Source: Cordilura impudica (lineage: Eukaryota > Arthropoda > Insecta > Diptera > Scathophagidae). From it: a DNA stretch of 64,000 nucleotides. Under the pieces are notes generated by a model. It was not told the DNA's origin, did no database searches, and saw only the letters and a program-made list of their open reading frames with translations. A program made the position numbers and the translations under genes. The stretch lies in the NCBI GenBank assembly GCA_963682025.1, contig OY821520.1:236499364-236563363 (forward strand), in the 5' to 3' direction. Positions 47,701 to 59,700 of the stretch are shown here, piece after piece. How positions within the stretch are numbered: position 1 is the first letter of the stretch; each line of letters opens with the position of its first letter.

Positions 47701-50700
47701 AACTAACACTCTGCAAATTCTATTAGATGGGTATGATCTAATCCACCTAAGAAAGTTAGAATGCATTCCAATTGCTTGTAACTTATAATAAAGAAAACTA
47801 TGAGATACCCTGTCAAAGGCTTTAGAAAAGTCAATATAAATAACATCAACTTGACTGTCGTCTTCCAATACAGATATGCAATACTCACTGAAAACAGTTA
47901 AGTTAGTCGTAGTAGACCTACCAGAAAAGAAACTATGCTGATATGGAGATAGATTTCGAAAGGAAAAATAATTTCTTATAAATCACAAGTTCAAAAACTT
48001 TAGAAATACAAGACAATTTACATATCGGCCTATAACTTGTAACGTCATCTTTACTACCATTCTTAAAAACTGGATTAATGGTCGTTGATTTCCACTTGTC
48101 AATGAAAAATCCTTATTTTAATGATATATTAAAAATATACTTAAGGGCAAACGCGATAGAAAGAGCACACTTTGTCAAAAAGTAGGAATATAAACCATGA
48201 ATCTATTTTAAAATTATTTTCTATCTGCATGATTCCATTATAAAGATCATTCTCTGAGACTTCTATGGTACCAACGTCTAGCATGTTGAAATTTTTTGCA
48301 ATAAATATCTTTCCAAATTAATAAATTTACAATAAGAAAATAGCATCAATTTGTAGATCCATATTTTTTTTGCATATATTCCTTTAAGTGGATGTTTTTG
48401 CATATTCTCAACAAAATGCTTATTTATTATACTTTTTTCTTAAAAATCAATCCAAATCATTAAATGCATGTATATGCATATTTTCACCAAAAAGCTCATT
48501 GATTGCACTTTTTTCATAAATATCTATCTATCTCAATTAATAAATTTAGAATAAAACGGTATCGATTTGTTGTTGCACATTTTTTTTTTAAACGCATGTC
48601 TTTAAATTTTTTCATCAGCATGCTTATTTATTGACTAGCAGTATACCCGCTACGTTGTTAGCTTAATTAATATATTAATTATTTAAAACATAAGGATATT
48701 TAAAAACAATAAGAAATATAGTGTGAGTGACGATACGATGGAAACTTTTAACAAAATATATTTTTGACGACTTGGACGGTAAATACCAAAAAAAAATTTA
48801 TCATAAAATTAAAAACTCTTTTTATTAATTTAAACATTTGTATGTTTATTTATTTAATTTTTATGTTGTTGACAAAACAATGGAAAACTTTACTATACAA
48901 TAAGGAGGGTGATTCTTATACCGAACGATTGCATTAGGTTATTATAGTAAAATCCTTAAAGCGTTTGCCGCTGTGTGGGTATAGGCAAATTGCATGGCCG
49001 TTTAAAATATTTCATTTTTTCGCCAATACTATTCGCCAACAGTATTGTAATTCCAGTTCAAGTATTCTTTAGCATGATTAATGCTAGCCAGACGATTTTT
49101 CTCTGATATCCGTGGTTTCATCACAGAACGATAACATCCCAGATCAGCCTCAATTGCTCGTCGGGAAAAAGTAGCATTTTGGACATTTTTAAACTCCCTT
49201 GCTATTAAATTATCCTGTCTTTGACACGTTTTATCGGACGTGAAATTATGGATTTATTCATAGAAAATTTCTCACAAATATTCTTTTGCTTATGACCAGC
49301 ACTAAAATCGTCTATTATTCTGGATTTTAACTCTTCATAAAACTTTATTCTTGCCATTATTTTGTAATAATTGAAGGAAAACGTCAGAATATATAAATAT
49401 TTAAATAACGGTTAAGATTTTTTACATTTTCTTTCAAGCCTTCTTTTATTTTTATTGTTTTAATCAACTCTGGTAAAGAAAAAAATGCGTTTAAAATAGA
49501 CTGCATTATTTTTTAAATAATGGAAAATATCATACAAAACTTGATTTTGAAAAGAACCGATATAAATATCAAAAAATTGAATGTGATTTTTTTTTTATAA
49601 TTTATTATGATACAAAAAAAAATTTCTTTTAGGGTCTCATTTTGTAGCTTCTGCATTTGCGTTTGATGTTGGTATAGAAAAATTTTAATTTTAGAAAATC
49701 ATTTCAAATCTTGTTTGTACAATTTTCAAACGTTTCGCTGCATTTATAGATAAAGTTTGAAAGTTTTATAGCAACAAAATGATAGATAAAGTTTGAAAGT
49801 TTTATAGCAACAAAATGACATTTTCAGACCAGAATTAATGTTTATATCATAAGCAATAATAAAGGTTTAAACAGTTAAACATGTATTTAATATAACTAAA
49901 ATTATGCAAATTTGATGTCATATAAATGAGTTAAGTTCAAAAGTTCATATGGTTCCTAGAAATATAAAAATCTATCTTTGCAAATATATCGACGGCTTCA
50001 TGAGGAAAGGATGTAACTCAAATTTACGTTTCTTTACATGAGAAGAAAAAAAATTATTAAATTTATACCAACTATTCATTATACCCTGATCACTTTGTGG
50101 TGTGAGAGATCGACTTAAATTGCCATCAGACCCAAACTATCATATATGTATATCTCAGTCAAATTGGGTTTGTGTCTGTTTATTACATCAGTAGTCCAAA
50201 ATTAAACCCTATAGGACAATTCTTAGTCATAGCCCTCATATAAAGCTTCTTCCCGGTCTTCACTTAAACCTATATTTATTTATTTATTTGTATTTCTTTA
50301 ATATTAGTAGGCTTACAATTTGACTTATTTGTTTAAAGAGGTTAGAACTATATATTCTTTTCTATTTTAACAGAATGTTTTTATAATACACTTAGGTCTT
50401 TTTTATGCGGTAGACGCGTTCCAAAAAAAATCGCATAAAGGAAATCCGCATAAAAAAGACTCAATTCCCATACAAAATGGATAATCCGTTCCGAATAGTT
50501 CAAAAACCGCATAACTTTAAATCAAGGCGTAAAAATTAGACTAAAATCGCATAAAAAATCGAACAAAATAAAAAAAAAAATAACCAAAAAACAATTCATT
50601 TATTAAAAATATCACTTTTTACATAAAAACAAAAATAATACATTTCATCAGACTTATTACCTGGTTAAACCAGTTTTATAAAAGTTAAAAATATATTGAA

Positions 50701-53700
50701 ATAAAAAAAAATTAAATAATTACATACTAAAAACAAAAGAACTATGAAATAAAAGAAACAAAAAACAATTCATCTATTTTAAAACATAAAAAACAGAAAA
50801 AAAAGAAAAAACAGTAACAAGTTTTATGAAAGTAAAAAATAAATTTAAATAAATAAATTAGTGAAATAAGTGCAAACTAGAATCCAAAAAAATGCATTTA
50901 AATTAAATTAATTTATATTTAACACTACATATTATCTGAATCACTACTTGATAAAGCTCTGGCCCGTTTTGGGTGTGGTGCAAAATTACTCTCATCGCTC
51001 GATGAACCAATTAAATCACCGTTATCTCCGCTAGATGAAATAACATAAACATTATGAGATGATAAGGTCGGAGCATTCATACTGTCTTCATTTGAAAGAT
51101 TTTGATCTGTTTTTTCAAAATAATTGGTCAATAATTTTTGAGTTGTACTGTTTTTTTTAAACTGGTTGTGTTGTTCGCGATATCCCGACATAAGGTAACA
51201 AATTTCTGTATTGAGTCTTGAGGCTTTTTCAGTGTCAGGTTCGTACAGAAGGATTTGATTTTGTAATACATTAATTGTTTGCAAAATTTTTCCAACTGTT
51301 TGAACATTAAGTGGTGGTAAAGTTTCTTCTTCACAATCACTTTCTGGATTGTCATCATTTTCCTTAGTTATGCCATTAATAATTTCATCGTCACGTAATG
51401 GAATATCCTCGAGCAATTCTTCCAAATCATTGTAATTTAATGTATCAAACCCCTCTCCTCCGATTTGGTGTGCCAAAGCTATGATATCGTCATATTTTGT
51501 TACTGTTTCAGTTCCTGTATCATTTATAACACACTCAGGCCAAGCCGCTTTCCAGCAAGCGTTTAAAGTGTGTGGTCTTATATCTGACACAGCTGATGAA
51601 GAATGAATTATGCAGTCAAAAATTGTGAATTTTTTCCATACCTCATTTAGCGTTAATGATTCGTTTTCTATTTTATTGACTATAAATTTATACGTACGTT
51701 TAATATAATATTTTTTAAATGTAGAAATAATTCCTTGGTCTAATGGTTGGAGAATATTTGTAGTGTTGGGTGGAAAAAATACTACCTTCACATTGGGATG
51801 TTTAAATTTTTTTGCTTCATATAAAATTCTACTTCGGGCACAAAGCATTTGTTAAACCATTCGGTAAAAATTGCAGTTGTTACCCAGGCTTTGGAATTAG
51901 CCATCCAATGTATGGGTAAACGCTTTAAATCCTTACCTTTTAAAGCTCGTGGTCTTAAAAATTTGTTTACTACCAGTGGTTTTAACTTTCGATTGCCTGA
52001 AGCATTACTGCATAGTAAAAAAGTTATCCGATCCTTGTTGTTTGCTTTTTTTTCCAGAACAATCCAGTTTCATCTGCATTAAAAACCTGATGTGCACAAT
52101 AACCTCCATCTTCGATAATCTTTTTTTAATTTTTCGGGATAGGATCTGGCACTGTCTTCATCAGCTGATGCAGTTTCGCCTCTAATTTGAACGTTATGAA
52201 GTGCATTCCTCTTTAAAAATCCGGTAAGCCACCCTTTGCTTGCCGAAATTTTTTTAGATGTGGATGGCTCCGACTCTTTAATTTTTTCATTCAAAATAAG
52301 TGCCTTTTCTGTAATTAAATAACCACTAATAGGTATTTTTTCTTAGTCAGATCCTCAATCCATATTTTTTTTTTAGTTGTGTCCATTATCTAGAAAAAAA
52401 AACCATAAAAATATAACAAATTTTATTTCATTAATTTAAGGCATATATCGTAGCACTTACCTTTTCAAATAATATTTAAAAAAAAATAAAGATTATATGT
52501 GTACGATGCAAATGAAAAACGAAACCTCCCACTTTGCACGTAACAAGTTCAATGACAGAATTACACTCAGGTTGAATGACAAAAATACAAACATTTAATT
52601 TAAAACGGGGGACAAAAATACAAACATTTAATTTAAAACGGGGAATCACCAAACTCTATAATATATGCTTTCGTTGCTTTCACACATACATATACACATC
52701 GTGTACACATCGTTAAAAAAAACTCAAATTGCTTTTAAATTTTGAAAATTACTGTGCATTAGTGATGCCAACGTTTAGAAATGTTTAAAACGAGAAAAAA
52801 TTTTTGAAAATTCAATAAATAAAATGAGTAAAAAAAATAAATTCGAATTTAAAACCGCATAACTTCAAATCCGCATAAAAAATAAACCGCATAAAAACAG
52901 ACCTAAGTGTAATATTGATTTCATATGCTTTATGTTAGATTGGCTACTGGAGGGAAAATTTAAAAAAAAAAATAACCTTTTTGAAACTGGGCTTACAACT
53001 AAGGACTAGATTAAATGGTTAGGATTAAGTAGCGAATAACTCAGAAATATGAGCGTATTCTGATGATTGGCATCTTCTGATAAAATTATCAGTCAAATAT
53101 TTTAATTTAACATTAACAGTAGGAAATCCAGCTAGGGAGTGTAGTCTTCGGGTTGAATAGTGCCATTTTTAAGAGTTGGTTTTGCCCTACCAGTAGTTTT
53201 TTTTTTTTGTATGACAGTTTGCTGATTTCGACCAAACGGCGGTACAATAAAACATGATTGGGTGAAAAATAGCTTTTATTAGCAATTTTTTGTTGAGAAT
53301 CGATAGGTCCGATTTTCTGTTAATTAAAGGGTAAAGAATTCGTGTAGTTTTATTTATTTTATCCACAATATAGGAAATGTGGTCTTTAAAGGATAATTTG
53401 GTGTCCAAAACAACGCCTAAGTACTTTATATTTTCTTCCCATGAAATATCGTAATTGTTGAAATGCAAAGGATTTTGTGGAGTGAAACAAGGCTTCCGTT
53501 TTCTCGTAATGTATATAGCTTTTGTTTTTTCCGGGTTTATTAAGATTTTCCATTTGGTAAAGTAATTGTTTAGCTCAATCAGAGCTAATTCTAAGTTATT
53601 AATTATATTCGGAGAATATACATATATCTGAGCTTAGAATGGAGGTGTCATCAGCATATATTGACGTTGTACACTCAGAAATGATCGGGATATCCGCTGT

Positions 53701-56700
53701 AAAGATGTTGTATAAAACTGGTGATAAGCATGATCCTTGTGGACATCCTGACTTTAAATATACTTCACGTGAATAAATTTTACCAATAAAAACATTAAAC
53801 GATCTATCACTTAGAAAGCTTAGTATTATTTTAATTATCTCAATTAAATTTTTTTAATTTATAAATAAGGCCGTTATACCAAACTGAATCGAAGGCAGCT
53901 TTTATATCAAGGAGAATCATACCCGTTGATTTACCGTTTACAAATTCATTGCGAACTAATTTTCTGATTTTAAGAAGTAGTTGAGAAGTGTTGTGTGGTT
54001 TTCTGAAACCAAATTGTTGTGAAGGAAAAATGTTGTTTCGACAAAATGTAGTATTTTTTTCTTTGATGATTTTCTCCAATATTTTACTAATTGATGGTAA
54101 AAGACTTATTGGTCTATATGACTGAGGAGATTCAGCAGGCTTGTTTGGTTTGGGAATAGCTATCATTTTCGATTTTTTCCACTGATCTGGAAAATAACTC
54201 AGTTTTAGGCAAGCGTTGAATAGGTTATTGATATATTTAATTCCCTCTTTTGGTAAATTTTTTAAACATTTATTGTTAATTTCATCTTTGCCAGGGGATT
54301 TTTTGTTTTTTAGGGCTTTGATATGACTTGGCGTATTATCAATAGATATGTAGAAATTTTGATTTATAAGAGAAATTTGAGTTTGTTTGAGGCTGTTAAC
54401 AACATCATTTACTTCAAACATAGTTATGTTGTCGCTGAGATGGTTTGATATATTGTAGTTCAATTCGAAAGTACTTGCTAATATATTACATTTTTCTTCG
54501 GGTGTACAATAAGTAGATGAATTATCTTTCAGTATTGGAATACTAGTTGATTGTGTGGCGCCTAGGCGCCCGTTGATTTTGACTTTAACAAACAAATTTT
54601 TTTCCATTTCAGAATTTTCCTATATTTTATATATTTTAAAAAAATTAATTTTATACCCTATTTCCATAACACAATTCATCACAGACGAACGAAAAGTTGT
54701 GTCTATATTGTTTTTGTTCTTCATACAAATTTTCGTTTGTCTGTGACGAATTGTGTTATGGAAACAGGGTATTAATGTTTTTAAAATATCTTTAAAAAAA
54801 AAATCGAAAAACAGTTGTAAAAAATACAAAACAAAAACTTCGATTTTCAAATGAAGTTTAGTAAAAGGTGCTTTTATGTATATTTTCGCAAAAGTTTCCA
54901 GTAGCCAACCTTTGCTTTATACTTTCTGCTTCTATACATAAGGAGTTTTTAATATTATATGAATTTAAAAAAATATTTTATTTTGATAGAGACTCGGTAA
55001 TTTCAGTCTTATTAGGGCAAACTATTAATATGTATCTTTTTAGTAATTTTATTTATGTTTTATAACTTTTTAAAATGCCCCAAAATAAATAAACTTATTC
55101 AACTAAAAAAAGCTTTTAAACCTTTCGGACAAAACAAAAAAATACTACGGTTATAACGAACTTTGTCTATAACGAACTAATTTGGCCTGTCCCGCCGAGT
55201 TCGTTATAACCGAACTCCATTTTATTGTAGAAAAAATAGAATAGCATAGAAAAAAAAAACGTTTTAGAGTAAGGTTCTAAAAAGTCTCTTAAGAGGCGGT
55301 AAGGTTTTAAAAGTTAAAAAAGTCGTATTTTCATAATTCTTATTCGAAGATATGAATAATGTTGGATTATTTATTTTATATACACGTTATATACATATAT
55401 TTGAAGAATCTTTGAAAAAATTTTCAATTAAAAATTTTAATAAAAAATCCGTGATAGCGAATCTCCGGAGGCGTTGTTGTTTTGCGGTGAACATCATAAC
55501 TCGTTATACGGATCATGTGAAATAAAATAGTCGAAATGCGTTTTCCTGAGGTAGTGACGAAGAGTTTTTTTCAATTTTTTTTTTTTTTGCAGCATTTTGA
55601 AGTGAAAAACGATTTTTGGTATACAATTTCGGGAATTTGTTGTTAAAAAATGGGGAAGAAAATGGAATTAAAAAGCCCCTTCGTGGTTACCTGATGATTT
55701 ATGTGTGTAGTGTCGAAAATTTTAAAAGAATCGGTCAAGTAGATTTTGAGTTATGATGTTCACGGACTTCGAACATTTATTTGCGAGAAAATCGGTTCAA
55801 AGTTTTTTAAAAACTGATTTATATACTATATACCGTATGAGGCCGGTCGCTGGAAACGCTGTATCTTCTTAAGTTTTGCTCTGATTTACTTCAAATTTTG
55901 ACACAACACTCTCGACATGTTGTGCATTCAGAAAGAGAAATGCAAAAAAGTCTTTAAAACCTACCACCCCTTAAGGAAGTGCAAACACCAATACACCTAC
56001 ACAAAAGAGAAAGAAATATTTCATAGTTCATCATACATGTAACTGAAAAAAGAGAACTATATTTTTTGAAAAGTTATCTTTAAATCCAAAAAATAAAAAA
56101 TCAGAGCGTATTAGTTTTACTTAAAAAAAAAAAACTTATTATTCCAAATTGCCTTTAATTCTTCCATGAAAAATTTAATAAATTATTCAAATTAAAATCT
56201 TAAATATACCTATTTACATAATTTATGGTTGTCAAAATTTGTTGAAAGCAAATTATGCAAAAATTAATATTATGAATAAAAAAAATTATTTGCCCACCTC
56301 TCTTCTGAAATTACAATGTAATTTAATTATGCAAAGTTAGAATAATTTATATTTTAAACTTAATATTGCACTATTTTTTCAAATGCTTTTCAATACAGAC
56401 CTTGAAACGAAATCATACGTTGGACAACAACAAAATCCACATTGAAGATCTCTTTTTTCTCAAATATTTATCAAAAAGCATACTCTTTGGTACCAGAGAA
56501 CCTGAGCGAAAGCACTCCTAACAATGCAAAACAGTTTTGTGATAAAAAACTAAACAGACAAACGGAAAAGTTTAGTTTGATAAAAGAAGTAAAAATGATT
56601 AACATTTCATTCATTACTTTTTTTTGCAGAATTTTTATATTGACCAACAAAGGGAATTTAAAGAAGAATTTGAATAGATATTATTTTTTTTTGTTGATGC

Positions 56701-59700
56701 ATTTTTTGCGTTCAACTTATTCCATATGTAACACGAAATCTGCATATGTAGTGCTATTGTCGTTAGCAGTGCTGCTAGTTTTACAACTTATTGTAATTTA
56801 GACGATTTTTCAATTTGTTGCAAATGTAGTGCTGCATATGTAGTGCTATTGTCGTTAGCAGTGCTGCTAGTTTTACAACTTATTGTAATTTAGACGATTT
56901 TTCAATTTGTTGCAATGATTTGTTAAATTTTTTGAAATAATGATTGAAGATTTAAAATTTTCAGTAGCATAAAAACTACGATTTCAAGGGTTAACAATTA
57001 ATGGGTTGTTTATCGAAAATTGATAGATTTGTTCAGTGTAAATGTAAATTACAAAGTATGTATAGATTTAATTCTGGGTCAAGTCGTTTCAAAACTGAAA
57101 TTCCTTGAATAGCATCTCAATTTAAGATTTAAGTTTTAATTACGGCGATACTTAAAACCTATATTATATGTTTCAGCTATAGATACATATCAATAAAATT
57201 ATTTAGTTGCTGTGTTAAATTTTTTCGTTGAAATTTCATCACTAATACTATAGAAATAACCAATGCTGTTATAATATCGTAATATGAATGATATAAATAA
57301 ATTTTATTATTTCCTTTTGTAATATATTTCGAGTTTTGTAAGCGGTAAAATTTTCTTGACAATTTCTTGTTTTAAAATGACGATTTTGGCGATTTAATTT
57401 CCCAAATTGTCGATTTTCAGAAGACTTTATTAGAAGCACTGGTCGGTAACAAAGAAAAGAGAAAATTGTGTGTGTGTATAAAATGAGAAAGATTAAATTT
57501 TGTTTGTGTATTTCGCATAGCTTTGTAGGGAGTGCTATGTGTGTGTATTATGTCAGCGTTACAGAATCAGTCAGTCAGTCAGTGAGTCAGGGATCAGCGT
57601 AAATATATTTAAGATTTTTATGTTTCTAGTTTTCAACCTAGTCCCCATATAAATATATTTGCAATAATAAAAATTCCACTCAGTTTTGGTTTATGCTTTC
57701 CAACTAATTGGGTAGTTGGACCTAAGACCAATTCTCTAAAGCATGGCATAGGCTATCAGTCTATAACGACTATATTTTTCGTAATTATTTTCTTCAGAAA
57801 ATGTACTTTCAAATAAAATTTACCAGTTGAAAAGTACCAGTTTCCAATTTTTTGGCCATTTTACCCCTAAAGGCTCGAATTAAAACAAATTTAATTCTTG
57901 TCCGATGTTTGTGTCTCTGGTGTAATCAACATATCAAAATTCATATTCCTAAATTACTTTGTAAGATACAAAAAGGTATCCTTTTACATTTACGGACCGT
58001 TTTTTCCCTCTTAACAACCGAATTTCCAAAAGTTTTCCTCTCATCTGATGTATATATATCTGGTGGAATCCACATACTATATTTCATATTCCTAGATTCG
58101 CTTGTTTAGAAGATACCAAATGACAATTTTTCCCCTTTTAGGCCGTTTTCCTACCCCTAGACGTTAGAAATAGCAATAAATTCACCCTTAACTGATGCCC
58201 TTGTATTCGGTGGAGTCCGTATATCAAAATTCATATATATATATATATATTAATATATTAAGAAAATGCAAAAAGATACAATTTTACCCTTTTTGTCCGC
58301 TTCTATCCCCTTAATGTAGGAATTTCCAAAAACCCGTTCTTAGTGGATCTTTATGGGTAACCTACAGTCCAAATTTTAAGTTTCTGGGTTGAAGGGTTTG
58401 GGCTCGGCGATGATGATCGTCCAGCAACTAAATATACTCGTACAATAAAATGACATCGATTGTATATTTAGTTTCTTTGCATGTTTTCATCAAAATGCTT
58501 AATTATTAATTATTAAATATTTATTAACCATGTTAGAGGTATCGCCCTACTGAGTGAAACGCAAATTTTTCGATCGAAATTAAATTTTTATTTTCCAAAA
58601 TAAAATACTAAGAGTAATTTTACTCTGTCTCAGCTACCGAGTTATGGTCCATAGTTAATAGTAAAAGTGAATAGAGATCTGACGATTTTAAGTCTTCTTT
58701 AAATAATTGATTTTACTCGGTATCGAATGCGACGATTTGTCCCCAGTATTAATTTAACTGATTTTCAGCTATTTTATTTACTTTGAGTTATGACATCATA
58801 TAAAACATATAGAACCATTGAGTAAGAGGGCGTTAATAAGCCAAACACCAAAATAAACACAATTTTTAAATTTAAATGTTCACTCTGTTAGTTCAATGCT
58901 AAGGTCAAGGATGCTTACTGAACGCACAAATACAATTTTTGTTTGCCAATATACAATAAATAAATATAGTACACAAAATATTGTTTTTTAAATATATGTT
59001 TACAATAAAAACGATAAATCACTATATTAAAAAAAGATTTTATTAAAAAATTAAAAAAAAACAGTTTCTAATCATGTATTCATTGATTTTATTTTTAATC
59101 ATTTTTCAGATGAAGCTACCATACGTAATTTGGATTTCAGTAACATTAATATACCGGGCACTAGTTCTGGTACACCTGGTGCTGGCACTGGCTATCGTTT
59201 AAGTTCTATGCCTACGAGTTCAACTGTTCTTGATTATAATGATTCCGACGAATTCAATGTTAATTATGATGACGATCCAGCTACTGTCCGCAAAATGTTT
59301 CTTGATAATCCGGAATCTTTAGCGTTACTTAAACAAAATAATCCTCGCTTGGCCGATGCTTTATTATCGGGTAGTATGGAGAATTTTGAAAAGGTTTTGA
59401 AAGAGCAAATCGATGCCCGCAAACAACGGAATATTCAACGTTTGCGCATGTTAAATGCCGATCCGTTTGATGCCGAGGCCCAGCGTATGATTGAGGAAGA
59501 GATTAAACAAAAGAATATACAAGAAAATATGGCAGCTGCCATAGAATTTAATCCCGAAATATTTGGCACTGTTATTATGCTGTAGGCTTTTTACTGCTTG
59601 CCTGAAATTGCTCTCCATATCTCTTAGTTTTCTATTCTATTTTTCTTTTTTTTAGTTACATTGATTGTAAAGTTAATGGTGTCGCCGTTAAGGCATTTGT

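Larger units (their letters stand above)
35720..59109 (+). other. rngo intron 1 (about 23.4 kb)
   Basis: Bounded by donor GTAAGT and acceptor TTTTTCAG, phase 1. It contains at least a dozen identifiable mobile elements in both orientations plus a large minisatellite; no other host gene is recognised inside. The other introns of this gene that can be measured are under 100 bp. Confidence 0.9.
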
